From NCBI RefSeq assembly GCF_000427825.1, contig NZ_ATYT01000003.1:512157-576156 (forward strand): a stretch of 64,000 bases of DNA, read 5' to 3'. Position numbers and translations under genes: made by a program. This stretch comes from Thermocrispum municipale DSM 44069. Its GTDB lineage: Bacteria; Actinomycetota; Actinomycetes; Mycobacteriales; Pseudonocardiaceae. The notes under the pieces were generated by a model. The model was not told where the DNA came from. It searched no databases and worked only from the letters and a program-made list of their open reading frames with translations. Of the stretch, positions 8,395-17,103 are shown piece by piece. Each line of letters starts with the position of its first letter. The stretch's first letter is position 1.

Positions 8395-9837
8395 CTACGC
8401 CCCGATAGCCCGCACGTCGTAATACCTCCGCAGGATCGCCTGGCGTCGTTGCCGGTACTCGGCGGACGCCCCGGCGATCAGGTGTTCCACCGGGTCCGAG
8501 CTCTGTCGCACCGGATCGAAGTCCTCGGTCATGCGCACCAGACGAACGCCGGGCGGTGTCGCCGGCGCGGCGTCGTCCGAGCCGTCGACCGGGTCCGTCA
8601 CGACGGCTACGGGCAGGCGGGTGGTCGGGCCGGTCGCGGGCGGCCGCCGGAGCGCCTTCTTCGCGATGGCCATGCCCTTCGGCCCGATCGCGCGCACCAC
8701 GGCGGACTTGGCCCGCAACCGACGGAACGCAGCCTGCTTCACCTCGCGCGGCTCACGCTTCAGCAGGTCCGCGATCTGCTCCGCCGTCTGCACCGACCCT
8801 TCCGGCTTGGGCAAGCCTGCGCAGGCCTTGCGCAGGCGCTCCCGCTCCTGCTCGTCGTGCAGCGCCCGCGCCTGCGTGCGCACGTCGTCGAGCTGGGCGG
8901 CGTCGGCGTAGCGCGCGAACCCCTGGTCGGCCAGCCACCGGGTGCGGGCGGGCTGATCATCGGTGCCCGAGGTCGGGTTGGGCACGAACAGGGTCGGTAT
9001 GCCCGCGGTGAGCAGCTCGTGTACCGAGTTGTAGCCGCCCGCGGCCACCGCGGCGTCGAACGCCGCCAGGTAGCGGGAGAGCGGATACACCCCGGCGAGT
9101 TCGATGCAGCGGGACTCGTCGGCGAGCGGGATCCGGCCCATCGCGATGTGTGAGCGCACCACGGCCACCTGCCACTCGGGGTCCTCCAGCAGTGCAGTCA
9201 CCGCGGCCGCGCCGGGCGTGACCACGTCGTTGAGCACGCCGGACGACAACGTCACCAAGGCGGTCGGCCGAGTCGGGTCCAGACCCAACTCCGCGGCGGC
9301 CTCCTCGCGCGACAGCAGGTCGAGGTGCTCCAGCTGCGTGATCGGCGAAAGCCGGACGGCGTCCCCACGGTCCGCGGTGGCGCCGGTGTCACCGGCTTCG
9401 GCGAAGTCTCCGGGCTCGAGCACCAGGTCGAACAACGGCGCGGCGGCCAGGGGAGTCGTGCGCGCGCCGGGCCGCCAGAACCCCCGCCTCATCCACACGA
9501 ACCGGACGTTCGGCAGCTGGGCGCGAGCCAGCAACAGACCTTCGTACGGCACGACGCCGTCGAACACCACGGCCTCGGCCTTCGTCTCGGTGACGAACGC
9601 CGTCAGACGGTCGCGCAAGTAGTTGTGCCAGATGTGCTCGGGAATCCACGCTCGCTCGCGACTCGGCGCGTATTCACCGCGGCGGTCCATGTGCCGGATC
9701 ACACCGACGGCCCTGGACAGCGAGAAGTAGACCGGCTCGGCGTACTCCTGCAGCGCCTGGCCCACCGCCAGCTGACGGCTCAGGTGACCCATCCCGGTGC
9801 CGTTGCTGGTGGCCAGGACCACCACGGGTTTCGTCAT
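8395..9837 (-). CDS. GT1/MurG-like glycosyltransferase, paralogue of the gene at 11223
   Basis: A 480-residue GT-B enzyme. The N-terminus VVVLATSNGTGMGHLSR and the C-terminal domain with AAVAAGGYNSVHELLTAGIP and FVPNPTSGTDDQPART resemble MurG and family 1/28 transferases, where these loops bind the nucleotide-sugar diphosphate. A C-terminal extension of about 90 residues ends in LIAGASAEYRQRRQAILRRY, a motif shared with the divergent paralogue at 11223-12587 (GASGEYRRRREDI there). That shared tail is unusual for MurG-like enzymes and may mediate an interaction. It lies between the exporter permease and the UDP-sugar dehydrogenase in the same direction. The sugar is unknown. Confidence 0.8.
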   Translation of the reverse strand: MTKPVVVLATSNGTGMGHLSRQLAVGQALQEYAEPVYFSLSRAVGVIRHMDRRGEYAPSRERAWIPEHIWHNYLRDRLTAFVTETKAEAVVFDGVVPYEGLLLARAQLPNVRFVWMRRGFWRPGARTTPLAAAPLFDLVLEPGDFAEAGDTGATADRGDAVRLSPITQLEHLDLLSREEAAAELGLDPTRPTALVTLSSGVLNDVVTPGAAAVTALLEDPEWQVAVVRSHIAMGRIPLADESRCIELAGVYPLSRYLAAFDAAVAAGGYNSVHELLTAGIPTLFVPNPTSGTDDQPARTRWLADQGFARYADAAQLDDVRTQARALHDEQERERLRKACAGLPKPEGSVQTAEQIADLLKREPREVKQAAFRRLRAKSAVVRAIGPKGMAIAKKALRRPPATGPTTRLPVAVVTDPVDGSDDAAPATPPGVRLVRMTEDFDPVRQSSDPVEHLIAGASAEYRQRRQAILRRYYDVRAIGA

Positions 9838-9854
9838 CGCGGTTCGTCAGGCGC

Positions 9855-11132
9855 TCAGAGCTTGGCGATCGACGCGGACTCCTCGGCGTCGACCTTGCCC
9901 TTGGTGTCGAACAACAGCCGGGCCTGCTTGGTGATCGCCGCCAGGTCGTAGCTCGAGTGCGGCTGCAGCAGGATCGTCACGTCGGCCGACTCGAGTGCCG
10001 CGTCCAGATCCGGAACGCACTGCAACCGTTCGCCGTTGACCTGCCAGGTCGGCACGTACGGGTCGTGGTAGAGCACCTCGGCGCCGAAGTTCAGCAGGTG
10101 CTTGGCCAGCGGCTGCGCAGGCGACTCGCGCTGGTCGTGGATGTCCGGCTTGTAGGTCACGCCGAGCAGCAGCACCTTCGACCCGCGCAGCGCCTTGCCC
10201 TTCTCGTTGAGCAGATCCTGGGTGCGCCGCACCACGTAGCCGGGCATCGACGCGTTGATCTCCTGCGCCAGCTCGACGAAACGGAACGGGTAACCCAGCG
10301 TCTTGACCTTGTAGGACAGGTAGTTGGGGTCGATCGGAATGCAGTGACCGCCGACGCCGGGGCCGGGGTAGAACGGCTGGAAACCGAACGGCTTGGTGGA
10401 CGCGCAACGGATGACGTCCCAGATGTCCACGCCCAGCTCCTGGCAGAACTTGGCCATCTCGTTGACCAGCGCGATGTTGATGTGCCGGTAGGTGTTCTCC
10501 AGCAGCTTGGCCATCTCGGCCTCGCGCACGCCCCGCGCCCGCACCACGGTGTCGACGATGCGCGAGTAGAACTGGACCACCCGCTCGGTGCACGCCGGTG
10601 TGAGGCCGCCGACCACCTTCGGGGTGTTCTTCAGGCCGAACTTCTCGTTACCCGGGTCGATCCGCTCCGGAGAGAAGGCCAGGTTGAAGTCCTTGCCCGC
10701 GACCATGCCGCCTGCTTCCAGCACCGGGCGCACCACTTCGTCCGTGGTGCCCGGGTACGTGGTGGACTCCAACACCACCAGCATGCCCTCGTGCAGGTGG
10801 TCGGCCACCGCTTTGGTCGCGCTGTTCACCGCGCTCAGGTCCGGGCCACCGGAGTCCGACAGCGGGGTCGGCACGCAGATGACCACGGTGTCGGCGGTGG
10901 CCAGCACGGACGGGTCGGTGGTCGCCCGGAAGCCTTTGTCGACCATCTCTGCGATGTCGGCGTCGCTCAGGTCGTCGATGTGCGACTTCTTGGCGTTCAG
11001 GCCGTCGACCGCGGACGGGTCGACGTCCAGCCCGACGACCTTCAGGCCGGCATGCACGGCGCCCTGCGCGAGCGGTAGCCCGACGTAGCCGAGGCCGATG
11101 ATGACGAGATCTGTGGTGTTCTCGGTAGGCAC
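9855..11132 (-). CDS. UDP-N-acetylhexosamine 6-dehydrogenase (WecC/WbpA family)
   Basis: This enzyme oxidises a UDP-N-acetylhexosamine at C6 to a uronate with two NAD+. The 425-residue protein has Rossmann motif VIIGLGYVGLPLAQG (residues 10-24), FSPERIDPGN (153-162), the catalytic Cys264 in GPGVGGHCIPIDP, and GVTYKPDIHDQRESPA in the C-terminal domain. FSPERIDPGN is closer to WbpA-type UDP-GlcNAc dehydrogenases than to WecC. The UDP-GlcNAc 2-epimerase at 13797 would give UDP-ManNAc as an alternative substrate, so the product could be UDP-ManNAcA or UDP-GlcNAcA. The start is GTG. It is transcribed toward the exporter genes and diverges from the glycosyltransferase at 11223. Confidence 0.88.
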   Translation of the reverse strand: MPTENTTDLVIIGLGYVGLPLAQGAVHAGLKVVGLDVDPSAVDGLNAKKSHIDDLSDADIAEMVDKGFRATTDPSVLATADTVVICVPTPLSDSGGPDLSAVNSATKAVADHLHEGMLVVLESTTYPGTTDEVVRPVLEAGGMVAGKDFNLAFSPERIDPGNEKFGLKNTPKVVGGLTPACTERVVQFYSRIVDTVVRARGVREAEMAKLLENTYRHINIALVNEMAKFCQELGVDIWDVIRCASTKPFGFQPFYPGPGVGGHCIPIDPNYLSYKVKTLGYPFRFVELAQEINASMPGYVVRRTQDLLNEKGKALRGSKVLLLGVTYKPDIHDQRESPAQPLAKHLLNFGAEVLYHDPYVPTWQVNGERLQCVPDLDAALESADVTILLQPHSSYDLAAITKQARLLFDTKGKVDAEESASIAKL

Positions 11133-11208
11133 GAGCGGATGCTACACCGGTGCCCACGGCGGTCACGTCAACACCGGGCCGGGGTGCGTTCGCCGAGGCC
11201 CGACCGCC

Positions 11209-11214
11209 TACAGT
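11209..11214 (+). promoter_or_regulatory. Candidate -10 element, leaderless start
   Basis: TACAGT is followed after 8 bases by the ATG at 11223, the arrangement of a leaderless actinobacterial promoter. Confidence 0.5.
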
Positions 11215-11222
11215 GCACGGTC

Positions 11223-12587
11223 ATGCCCACGGTCATCCTGGCCACCAGCAACGGCACCGGTATGGGTCATCTGGCCCGGGCGGCGGCCACCGCGCTGGCC
11301 GCCGGTGAGCAGTTCGACCCGGTGCTGTTCTCGTTGTCCCAGGCGTTGCCGCTGGTGCGCACGTCGCTCGGCTTGCGCGGCGAGTACTGCCCGAGTTCGC
11401 AACGCCGGTTCATGACATCGGTGGACTGGCACGAGTATCTGGCGGCACGCATCACCGCGCTGATCGACGAGACCGCAGCCACGGTGTTCGCCTTCGACGG
11501 CGCCTTCCCTTACTACGGAGTGGCGCTGGCGCGCAGGCGCAGGCCGGACGTCGCGTTCGTGTGGGTGCGGCGGGCCATGTGGAAGCCGGGCGCGAACGTG
11601 GCGGCGCTTCGCAAGCGGCTGATGTTCGACGCGGTGCTGGAGCCCGGTGACCTTGCTGCCGAGGCCGACCGTGGCGCGACGGCAGGCGCGACCGATGTGA
11701 TCCGCGTTCCGCCGGTGACCCTGCTGGAGCGGGTCGAGCGCTTGCCCAAGGAGCAGGCCAGGGCCGAGCTCGGCCTGGACCAGCAGCGGCCCACCGCGCT
11801 GGTGACGCTGCGGACGCAGGGTTCCGAGGCGGCGATGGCCGCGGTGCGGGCGATTCTGGCCGACGAGAACTGGCAGATCGCGCTGACCCGGTCGCCGATC
11901 AGCGGGGGAGACCTGGGGCTCGACGATCGCCTGGAGAAGCGCGTGACCCGGCTGCACGGCGTCTTCCCCCTGGTGAGGTATCAGGCGGCCTTCGACATCG
12001 CCGTCACCGAGACGGGCTACAACTCTTTTCACGAGATGCTCCTGGGCGGCGTGCCGACGGTGTTCGTGCCCACCGACGCCGCGGTCACCGACGACCAGGC
12101 GGCCAGGGCGTGCTGGGCGGCGGAGCACCGGTTGGCGTTGACCGCTCCGGAGAAGGATCCCGGCCGGGTGGGCGGGGCCGTGAGCAGGCTGCTCGACGCC
12201 TCCGTGCGCAGCGAGCTCGCCCGCCGACTGGCCGACCTCCCGGAGCCGGACGGGGCTGCCGCGGCCGCTACGGCGTTGGCCGACGTGGCAGGCAATTTCT
12301 CCGGTCACCGGTTCTCGGCCGGGGAACGCGCCGAAATGGCCAGGGCCGCGGTGCGTCCGGTGGTGGAGCGAGTGGCAGGTGCCCGGGCGGTGGCGACCGC
12401 CAGGAGACTGCTCGGTCGCAGGCAGGAGCCCGTTCCGCGGCTGAAAGGGCGGGTGGCGTTCGTCGAGGCGGCCGAACGTGAGGTGGTCTCCGGGGCGAGC
12501 CCGGTCGAGGACCTGCTGCCTGGGGCGTCGGGGGAGTATCGACGCCGTCGGGAGGACATAGCACGCGACTTCTATCCCTCGCTGTGA
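11223..12587 (+). CDS. GT1/MurG-like glycosyltransferase, paralogue of the gene at 9837
   Basis: A 454-residue GT-B transferase, clearly a divergent duplicate of the minus-strand gene at 8395-9837: both open with ATSNGTGMGHL, share TETGYNSFHEMLLGGVP / AAGGYNSVHELLTAGIP in the donor domain, and end with a GASxEYRxRR tail. Both lack membrane segments. The start ATG at 11223 gives the N-terminus PTVILATSNG that matches the paralogue; in-frame upstream codons add only unrelated residues. It heads a plus-strand run with the methyltransferase and the epimerase. The two copies presumably transfer to different acceptors in the same polymer, which is inference. Confidence 0.8.
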   Translation: MPTVILATSNGTGMGHLARAAATALAAGEQFDPVLFSLSQALPLVRTSLGLRGEYCPSSQRRFMTSVDWHEYLAARITALIDETAATVFAFDGAFPYYGVALARRRRPDVAFVWVRRAMWKPGANVAALRKRLMFDAVLEPGDLAAEADRGATAGATDVIRVPPVTLLERVERLPKEQARAELGLDQQRPTALVTLRTQGSEAAMAAVRAILADENWQIALTRSPISGGDLGLDDRLEKRVTRLHGVFPLVRYQAAFDIAVTETGYNSFHEMLLGGVPTVFVPTDAAVTDDQAARACWAAEHRLALTAPEKDPGRVGGAVSRLLDASVRSELARRLADLPEPDGAAAAATALADVAGNFSGHRFSAGERAEMARAAVRPVVERVAGARAVATARRLLGRRQEPVPRLKGRVAFVEAAEREVVSGASPVEDLLPGASGEYRRRREDIARDFYPSL

Positions 12588-12712
12588 CACGGTGAACACC
12601 GAGGCGATGTGACCGCGGACACTCTTCGGCGTGCTTGTGGTCCCGCGATCGTGGGTAAATCCCGCTCGTTGCCGGCAGGGCACTGGTCACGGACACGGCG
12701 AGAGGAAGCGGA

Positions 12713-13720
12713 GTGCGACTCGTTGGCCTGATTGCAGTGGTACTAGCGGCAGCCGTGCTCGGCGGTCTCGCCGGATGGCGGGCCGACTGGGCGGCCTCGG
12801 CGATCGCCGCGGCCGGGTTCGCCGTGCTGATCGTCGGCCTCTGGTGGGTGCGGGCACGGCTCAACGCCGTCCGCAAGCACCAGCGGACCATGCTGCGACT
12901 GATCGAGTCGATGCAGCGGCAACAGAAGGCGGTCGCATCCTCGGTGGCCGCCGCTGACCGGGCGCATCGGGTGGAGACCAAGCACGCGTACCGGTCGGTG
13001 TCGAAAGCGGTGGAGAGCCGGACGAACACGCTGGCCAAGCAGATCGAGCAGACGGCGGAGGCGGAAGCCGACCGTTCGCGGCGCCAGGCCGACCGGATGT
13101 TCCGGCAGCTGGAAGCGCTGCAGAACCTGTACCACCTAATCCAGGTACGCCACGAGATGCCGCCGAGCCGTGGGTGGGCCCTGTCGCCGGACGTTCTGCT
13201 CAGCTATGTGCAGGAAATCCTCGATCGGCATCCGCGCACCGTCCTGGAATGCGGTAGCGGCGCGTCCACGATCTGGGCCGCGTATGCGGTGGACAAGCTC
13301 GGCGCAGGCCGTGTGGTGGCGCTCGAGCACGACCAGCAGTTCGCCGACCAGACCCGGGCGATGCTCGACGATCACGGCCTGTCCGAGATCGCCGAGGTGC
13401 GGCTGGCGCCGATCGCGCCGGTCGAGGTGCCCGCGGGTACCTGGCAGTGGTACGACACCGCCGCGCTGAAAGATCTGCACGACGTCGAGGTGGTGCTCAT
13501 CGACGGGCCGCCCAAACCGACACACGAACAAGCCCGTTACCCGGCGGTCCCGGTGCTGCGCGACATACTGGCACCCGGCGCGGTGTTGCTGCTCGACGAC
13601 GCCGATCGGCCCGACGAGCAAGCGATCCTGCGCCGCTGGCAGTCCGAGTGGCCGGAGCTGACCTGGACCAAGCTCGCGCACGAGAAAGGCACCGCCCGGC
13701 TGGTCGTTCCGACCGCCTGA
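12713..13720 (+). CDS. Membrane-anchored coiled-coil protein with class I methyltransferase domain
   Basis: The 335-residue protein has two hydrophobic segments at about residues 3-20 and 28-46, a long charged helical region at about 50-135 (heptad-like, rich in Arg, Glu, Gln), and a C-terminal SAM-dependent methyltransferase-like domain from about 170: TVLECGSGASTIWAAYA is a glycine-rich SAM loop, VVALEHDQQF the acidic strand-2 position, and VVLIDGPPKP the catalytic-face strand. This domain type modifies sugars or surface molecules. The GTG start follows GAGAGGAAG. It lies 125 bases after the glycosyltransferase in the same direction. Tethering to the inner membrane face suggests that it acts on lipid-linked polymer; that is inference. 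Confidence 0.75.
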   Translation: MRLVGLIAVVLAAAVLGGLAGWRADWAASAIAAAGFAVLIVGLWWVRARLNAVRKHQRTMLRLIESMQRQQKAVASSVAAADRAHRVETKHAYRSVSKAVESRTNTLAKQIEQTAEAEADRSRRQADRMFRQLEALQNLYHLIQVRHEMPPSRGWALSPDVLLSYVQEILDRHPRTVLECGSGASTIWAAYAVDKLGAGRVVALEHDQQFADQTRAMLDDHGLSEIAEVRLAPIAPVEVPAGTWQWYDTAALKDLHDVEVVLIDGPPKPTHEQARYPAVPVLRDILAPGAVLLLDDADRPDEQAILRRWQSEWPELTWTKLAHEKGTARLVVPTA

Positions 13721-13782
13721 CCGTTTTGTCCCGACACACCGCCGAGGGCGTGGGCCCGCACATCGACACCGAATGGACCAAG

Positions 13783-13788
13783 TACGCT
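13783..13788 (+). promoter_or_regulatory. Candidate -10 element, leaderless start of wecB
   Basis: TACGCT is followed after 8 bases by the ATG at 13797; no ribosome-binding site is visible. Confidence 0.5.
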
Positions 13789-13796
13789 TGCAGACC

Positions 13797-14888
13797 ATGT
13801 CAACCGCCAACCCGCTCATTTTGCACGTCACCGGGGCGCGTCCGAACTTTCCGAAGGCCGCGCCGGTCATCAAGGCGCTCACCGGGCGGGGCGTCGGGCA
13901 GAAGCTGGTGCACACCGGACAGCACTACGACAAGCACATGTCCGATGTGTTCTTCACGCAGCTCGGGCTGCCCGAGCCGGACATCAACCTGGGTGTCGGG
14001 TCGGGGACCCACGCCAAGCAGACCGCCGCGGTGATGACCGCGCTGGAGGACCTGGTCGTCGCCGAGCAGCCCGCGCTGGTGATGGTCTACGGCGACGTGA
14101 ACTCCACCGTCGCGGCCGCCATGGTGACGTCGAAGCTGGGCGTGCCGATCGCGCACGTCGAGGCGGGGTTGCGCAGCTTCGACATGACGATGCCGGAGGA
14201 GGTCAACCGGATCGTCACCGACCGGCTGGCCGACCTGCTGTTGTGCACCAGCCCGGACGCCATCGCGCACCTGGGCAACGAGGGCATCGATCCGGACAAG
14301 ATCCACCTGGTCGGCAACCCGATGATCGACACGCTGCTGGCCAACATGGATCGGTTCGACACCGAGAAGGCTGCCGCGCTGGCCGACGTCTCCGGCGACT
14401 ACGCGGTGGCCACACTGCACCGTCCGAGCAACGTGGACGACCCGGCCGACGCCGCCGAGCTGGTCAAGGCCATGCACGCGGTCGCCGACCAGGTGACCGT
14501 CGTGCTGCCGTTGCACCCGCGGGGTCGCGCGCGCCTGCGCGACGCGGGCCTGTTCGACCACCCGAAGATGAAGATCATCGACCCGCTCGGCTACGTGGAG
14601 TTCATGGGCCTGGTGCGCGGGTCGAACGTGGTGATCACCGACTCGGGCGGCGTGCAGGAGGAGACCACGATCCTGGGCGTTCCGTGCCTGACCCTGCGGC
14701 CGAACACCGAGCGTCCCATCACCATCACGCACGGCACGAACCAGCTGGTGACGCGTGAATCGCTGCCCGGCGTGGTATCCGATGTGCTGGCTGCCGGGCG
14801 TGCCTCGGAGTGGCCGGTGCCGCCGCTGTGGGACGGCAAGGCCGGTGAGCGTATCGCCGACGTCGTGGTGCGGTTCCTCGGTGTCTAG
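13797..14888 (+). CDS. wecB: UDP-N-acetylglucosamine 2-epimerase, non-hydrolysing
   Basis: This cytoplasmic enzyme interconverts UDP-GlcNAc and UDP-ManNAc. The 363-residue protein has the family's opening TGARPNFPKAAPVIKAL, the HTGQHYDKHMSDVFF segment, VYGDVNSTVAAA, HVEAGLRSFDMTMPEEVNR with the conserved catalytic acids, ATLHRPSNVD, and TDSGGVQEETTILGVPCLTLR with the UDP-binding residues. The GARPN rather than GTRPE opening places it nearer the WbpI/FnlC-like branch. ATG at 13797 suits a leaderless mRNA; an in-frame ATG at 13773 would add eight residues. With the dehydrogenase at 9855 it completes a route from UDP-GlcNAc to a HexNAc uronate for the polymer. Confidence 0.92.
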   Translation: MSTANPLILHVTGARPNFPKAAPVIKALTGRGVGQKLVHTGQHYDKHMSDVFFTQLGLPEPDINLGVGSGTHAKQTAAVMTALEDLVVAEQPALVMVYGDVNSTVAAAMVTSKLGVPIAHVEAGLRSFDMTMPEEVNRIVTDRLADLLLCTSPDAIAHLGNEGIDPDKIHLVGNPMIDTLLANMDRFDTEKAAALADVSGDYAVATLHRPSNVDDPADAAELVKAMHAVADQVTVVLPLHPRGRARLRDAGLFDHPKMKIIDPLGYVEFMGLVRGSNVVITDSGGVQEETTILGVPCLTLRPNTERPITITHGTNQLVTRESLPGVVSDVLAAGRASEWPVPPLWDGKAGERIADVVVRFLGV

Positions 14889-14955
14889 CCGGCAACCGGA
14901 CTGGTTGCGGCCCGCATAGAGCCAGACACGCCGACGTATGTGGAGGAAACACCCT

Positions 14956-17070
14956 GTGGTCACCGAGGTGAGGCTCGGCGAGAAAGCCGGGACCCGGCAG
15001 CCGCCCGCTCCAGGTGAGGCCAAGTCGCGGTCGCCGATCTCCGGATTCCGGCCGGACGTGGAGGGCCTGCGCGCCATCGCCGTCGGACTGGTGCTGCTCT
15101 ACCACGCCGGACTGCCGTTCATCCCCGGTGGTTTCGTCGGCGTCGACGTCTTCTTCGTCATCTCCGGCTTTCTGATCACGGGCCTGCTGGTCAAGGAGGT
15201 TCAGCGCAGCGGAACGATCTCGCTGGCCGGCTTCTACGCCCGACGGGCCAAACGACTGCTCCCCGCCGCCGCCACGGTGCTGGCCACCACGGTGGTGCTG
15301 GTGCTTGCGGTGGTGCCACGGATCTCGTGGGAGGAGATCGGTGGGGACATCGTCGCGGCGGCGCTGTACGTGGTGAACTGGCGGCTGGCCGACCGATCGG
15401 TGGACTACCTGGCCGAGGACAGCGAAGCCTCGCCGGTGCAGCACTTCTGGTCGCTGGCGGTCGAGGAGCAGTACTACCTCGTGTGGCCGCTGCTGTTGCT
15501 GTTGGTCGCGTGGATGGTGCGCAAGCGTGGCCGCGAGCTGCGCCACCACCTGTGGATCGGTCTGGCGATCATCGCCATCCCGTCGTTCGCGTGGTCGGTC
15601 TACTACACGATGGAAGAGCCGCCGGTGGCCTTCTTCGTGACCACGACCCGGATGTGGGAGATGGCCATCGGTGCCGCGGTCGCGCTGGCCGCGGTGTGGC
15701 TCACCAAGGTGCCGCAGCTGTTCGCCGTCGCGCTCGGCTGGCTCGGCGTGGCGGCCATCGTCGCGTCGGCCCTGGTCTACTCCACCGATTCCGAGTGGCC
15801 GGGTTACGCCGCGGCGCTGCCCACACTGGGCACGGCGGCGGTGATCGCGGCCGGTTTCTCCGCCGGCCCGCGCGGTCCGGTCGCCATCCTGGGCACCCGG
15901 CCCTTCACCTGGGTCGGTGGCCTGTCGTACTCGCTGTACCTGTGGCACTGGCCGCTGATCGTGGCCGCGGCCGCCTACTGGGACGGCCTGACGCCGACGC
16001 GCGGTCTCGCGGTGGCGTTGCTGTCGTTCATCCCGGCCTGGCTCACCTTGAAGTTCATCGAGAACCCGATCCGGTTCTCCCGCACCACGTTCAAGGTGCC
16101 GCGGAACTCGCTCAAGCTGGGTGCCGCGCTGTCCGTGCTCGGTGTCGTCCTGGGCTTCAGCCTGATCGGGATCACCGCCGTGGTCAGCGGTGGCGGCGTG
16201 GCGAACGCCAAGGGCGCGGCCGCGATCACCGGCAAGTCGTTCCAGGCGCAGAAGTCGGCGGACGCCATGGTGCCCGACCCGCTCGAGGCGACCGACGACG
16301 TGCCGGACGCCTACGACAAGGGCTGCCAGGTCGACGTCACGTCCGCCCAGCCCGCGGCGTGCACCTACGGTGACCCCGACGGGGACAAGACGGTGGCGCT
16401 GGTCGGTGACTCGAAGGCGCTGCAATGGATCTCCGCGCTGGACACCATCGGCAAGGAGCGCGGCTGGAAGGTGGTCACCTACACCAAGTCGGCCTGCACG
16501 TTCGCCGACGTGACCATCTCGCAGGACGGCAAGCCGTACGCGTCGTGCACCGAGTGGAACAAGGCCGTCACCGACAAGCTGCTCGCGGACAAGCCCGACG
16601 TGGTGCTGACCTCGCAGGGCAAGAACAAGGCGCTGGACGACCCGACCGACGCCAAGGGGGGCGCCAGCGAGGAAACCATGATCAAGGGCATGAAGGCCCG
16701 GTGGAACGAGCTGACCAAGGCAGGCATCTCGGTGGCCGTGCTGCGGGACAACCCGCACCCGGACGAGGACATCAGCCCGGTCTACGAGTGCGTCGACGAC
16801 AACCGGGACAGCCTGGACAAGTGCGCGTTCGACCGTTCCGGCGGCGAGGAGAAGGGTGGCGGCCCGGTGCAGGTCGAGGCCGTCAAGCAGGTCAAGGGTG
16901 TCGAGCTGATCGACATGAACGACTACTTGTGCCCCGGTGACGAGTGCCCGCCGGTGATCGGTGACGTGCTGATCTACCGCCAGGGTTCGCACCTGACGAA
17001 GACCTACGTCGACACGCTGGCGCCGCGGTTGGAGCGGGAGCTGGTTCGAGTCGTCGACCAGGCGAAGTAG
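14956..17070 (+). CDS. OafA/YrhL-type membrane acyltransferase with C-terminal SGNH domain
   Basis: A predicted O-acyltransferase that moves an acyl (usually acetyl) group across the membrane onto a surface polysaccharide. The 704-residue protein has the acyltransferase-3 domain with about ten membrane segments at residues 35-400: FRPDVEGLRAIAVGLVLLYH (with the conserved His), FFVISGFLITGLL, FYARRAKRLLPA and FWSLAVEEQYYLVWP. After one more span an extracytoplasmic SGNH domain starts near 455 with VALVGDSKALQW and ends with an SHLTK segment. I prefer GTG at 14956, nine bases after GGAGG; the ATG at 14938 overlaps that site. Fusion of the two domains is common in this family. It probably O-acetylates the island's polymer. 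Confidence 0.88.
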   Translation: MVTEVRLGEKAGTRQPPAPGEAKSRSPISGFRPDVEGLRAIAVGLVLLYHAGLPFIPGGFVGVDVFFVISGFLITGLLVKEVQRSGTISLAGFYARRAKRLLPAAATVLATTVVLVLAVVPRISWEEIGGDIVAAALYVVNWRLADRSVDYLAEDSEASPVQHFWSLAVEEQYYLVWPLLLLLVAWMVRKRGRELRHHLWIGLAIIAIPSFAWSVYYTMEEPPVAFFVTTTRMWEMAIGAAVALAAVWLTKVPQLFAVALGWLGVAAIVASALVYSTDSEWPGYAAALPTLGTAAVIAAGFSAGPRGPVAILGTRPFTWVGGLSYSLYLWHWPLIVAAAAYWDGLTPTRGLAVALLSFIPAWLTLKFIENPIRFSRTTFKVPRNSLKLGAALSVLGVVLGFSLIGITAVVSGGGVANAKGAAAITGKSFQAQKSADAMVPDPLEATDDVPDAYDKGCQVDVTSAQPAACTYGDPDGDKTVALVGDSKALQWISALDTIGKERGWKVVTYTKSACTFADVTISQDGKPYASCTEWNKAVTDKLLADKPDVVLTSQGKNKALDDPTDAKGGASEETMIKGMKARWNELTKAGISVAVLRDNPHPDEDISPVYECVDDNRDSLDKCAFDRSGGEEKGGGPVQVEAVKQVKGVELIDMNDYLCPGDECPPVIGDVLIYRQGSHLTKTYVDTLAPRLERELVRVVDQAK

Positions 17071-17103
17071 AGCCTGCCGGACCACAGAAGATCTGGAGAA
17101 GTC

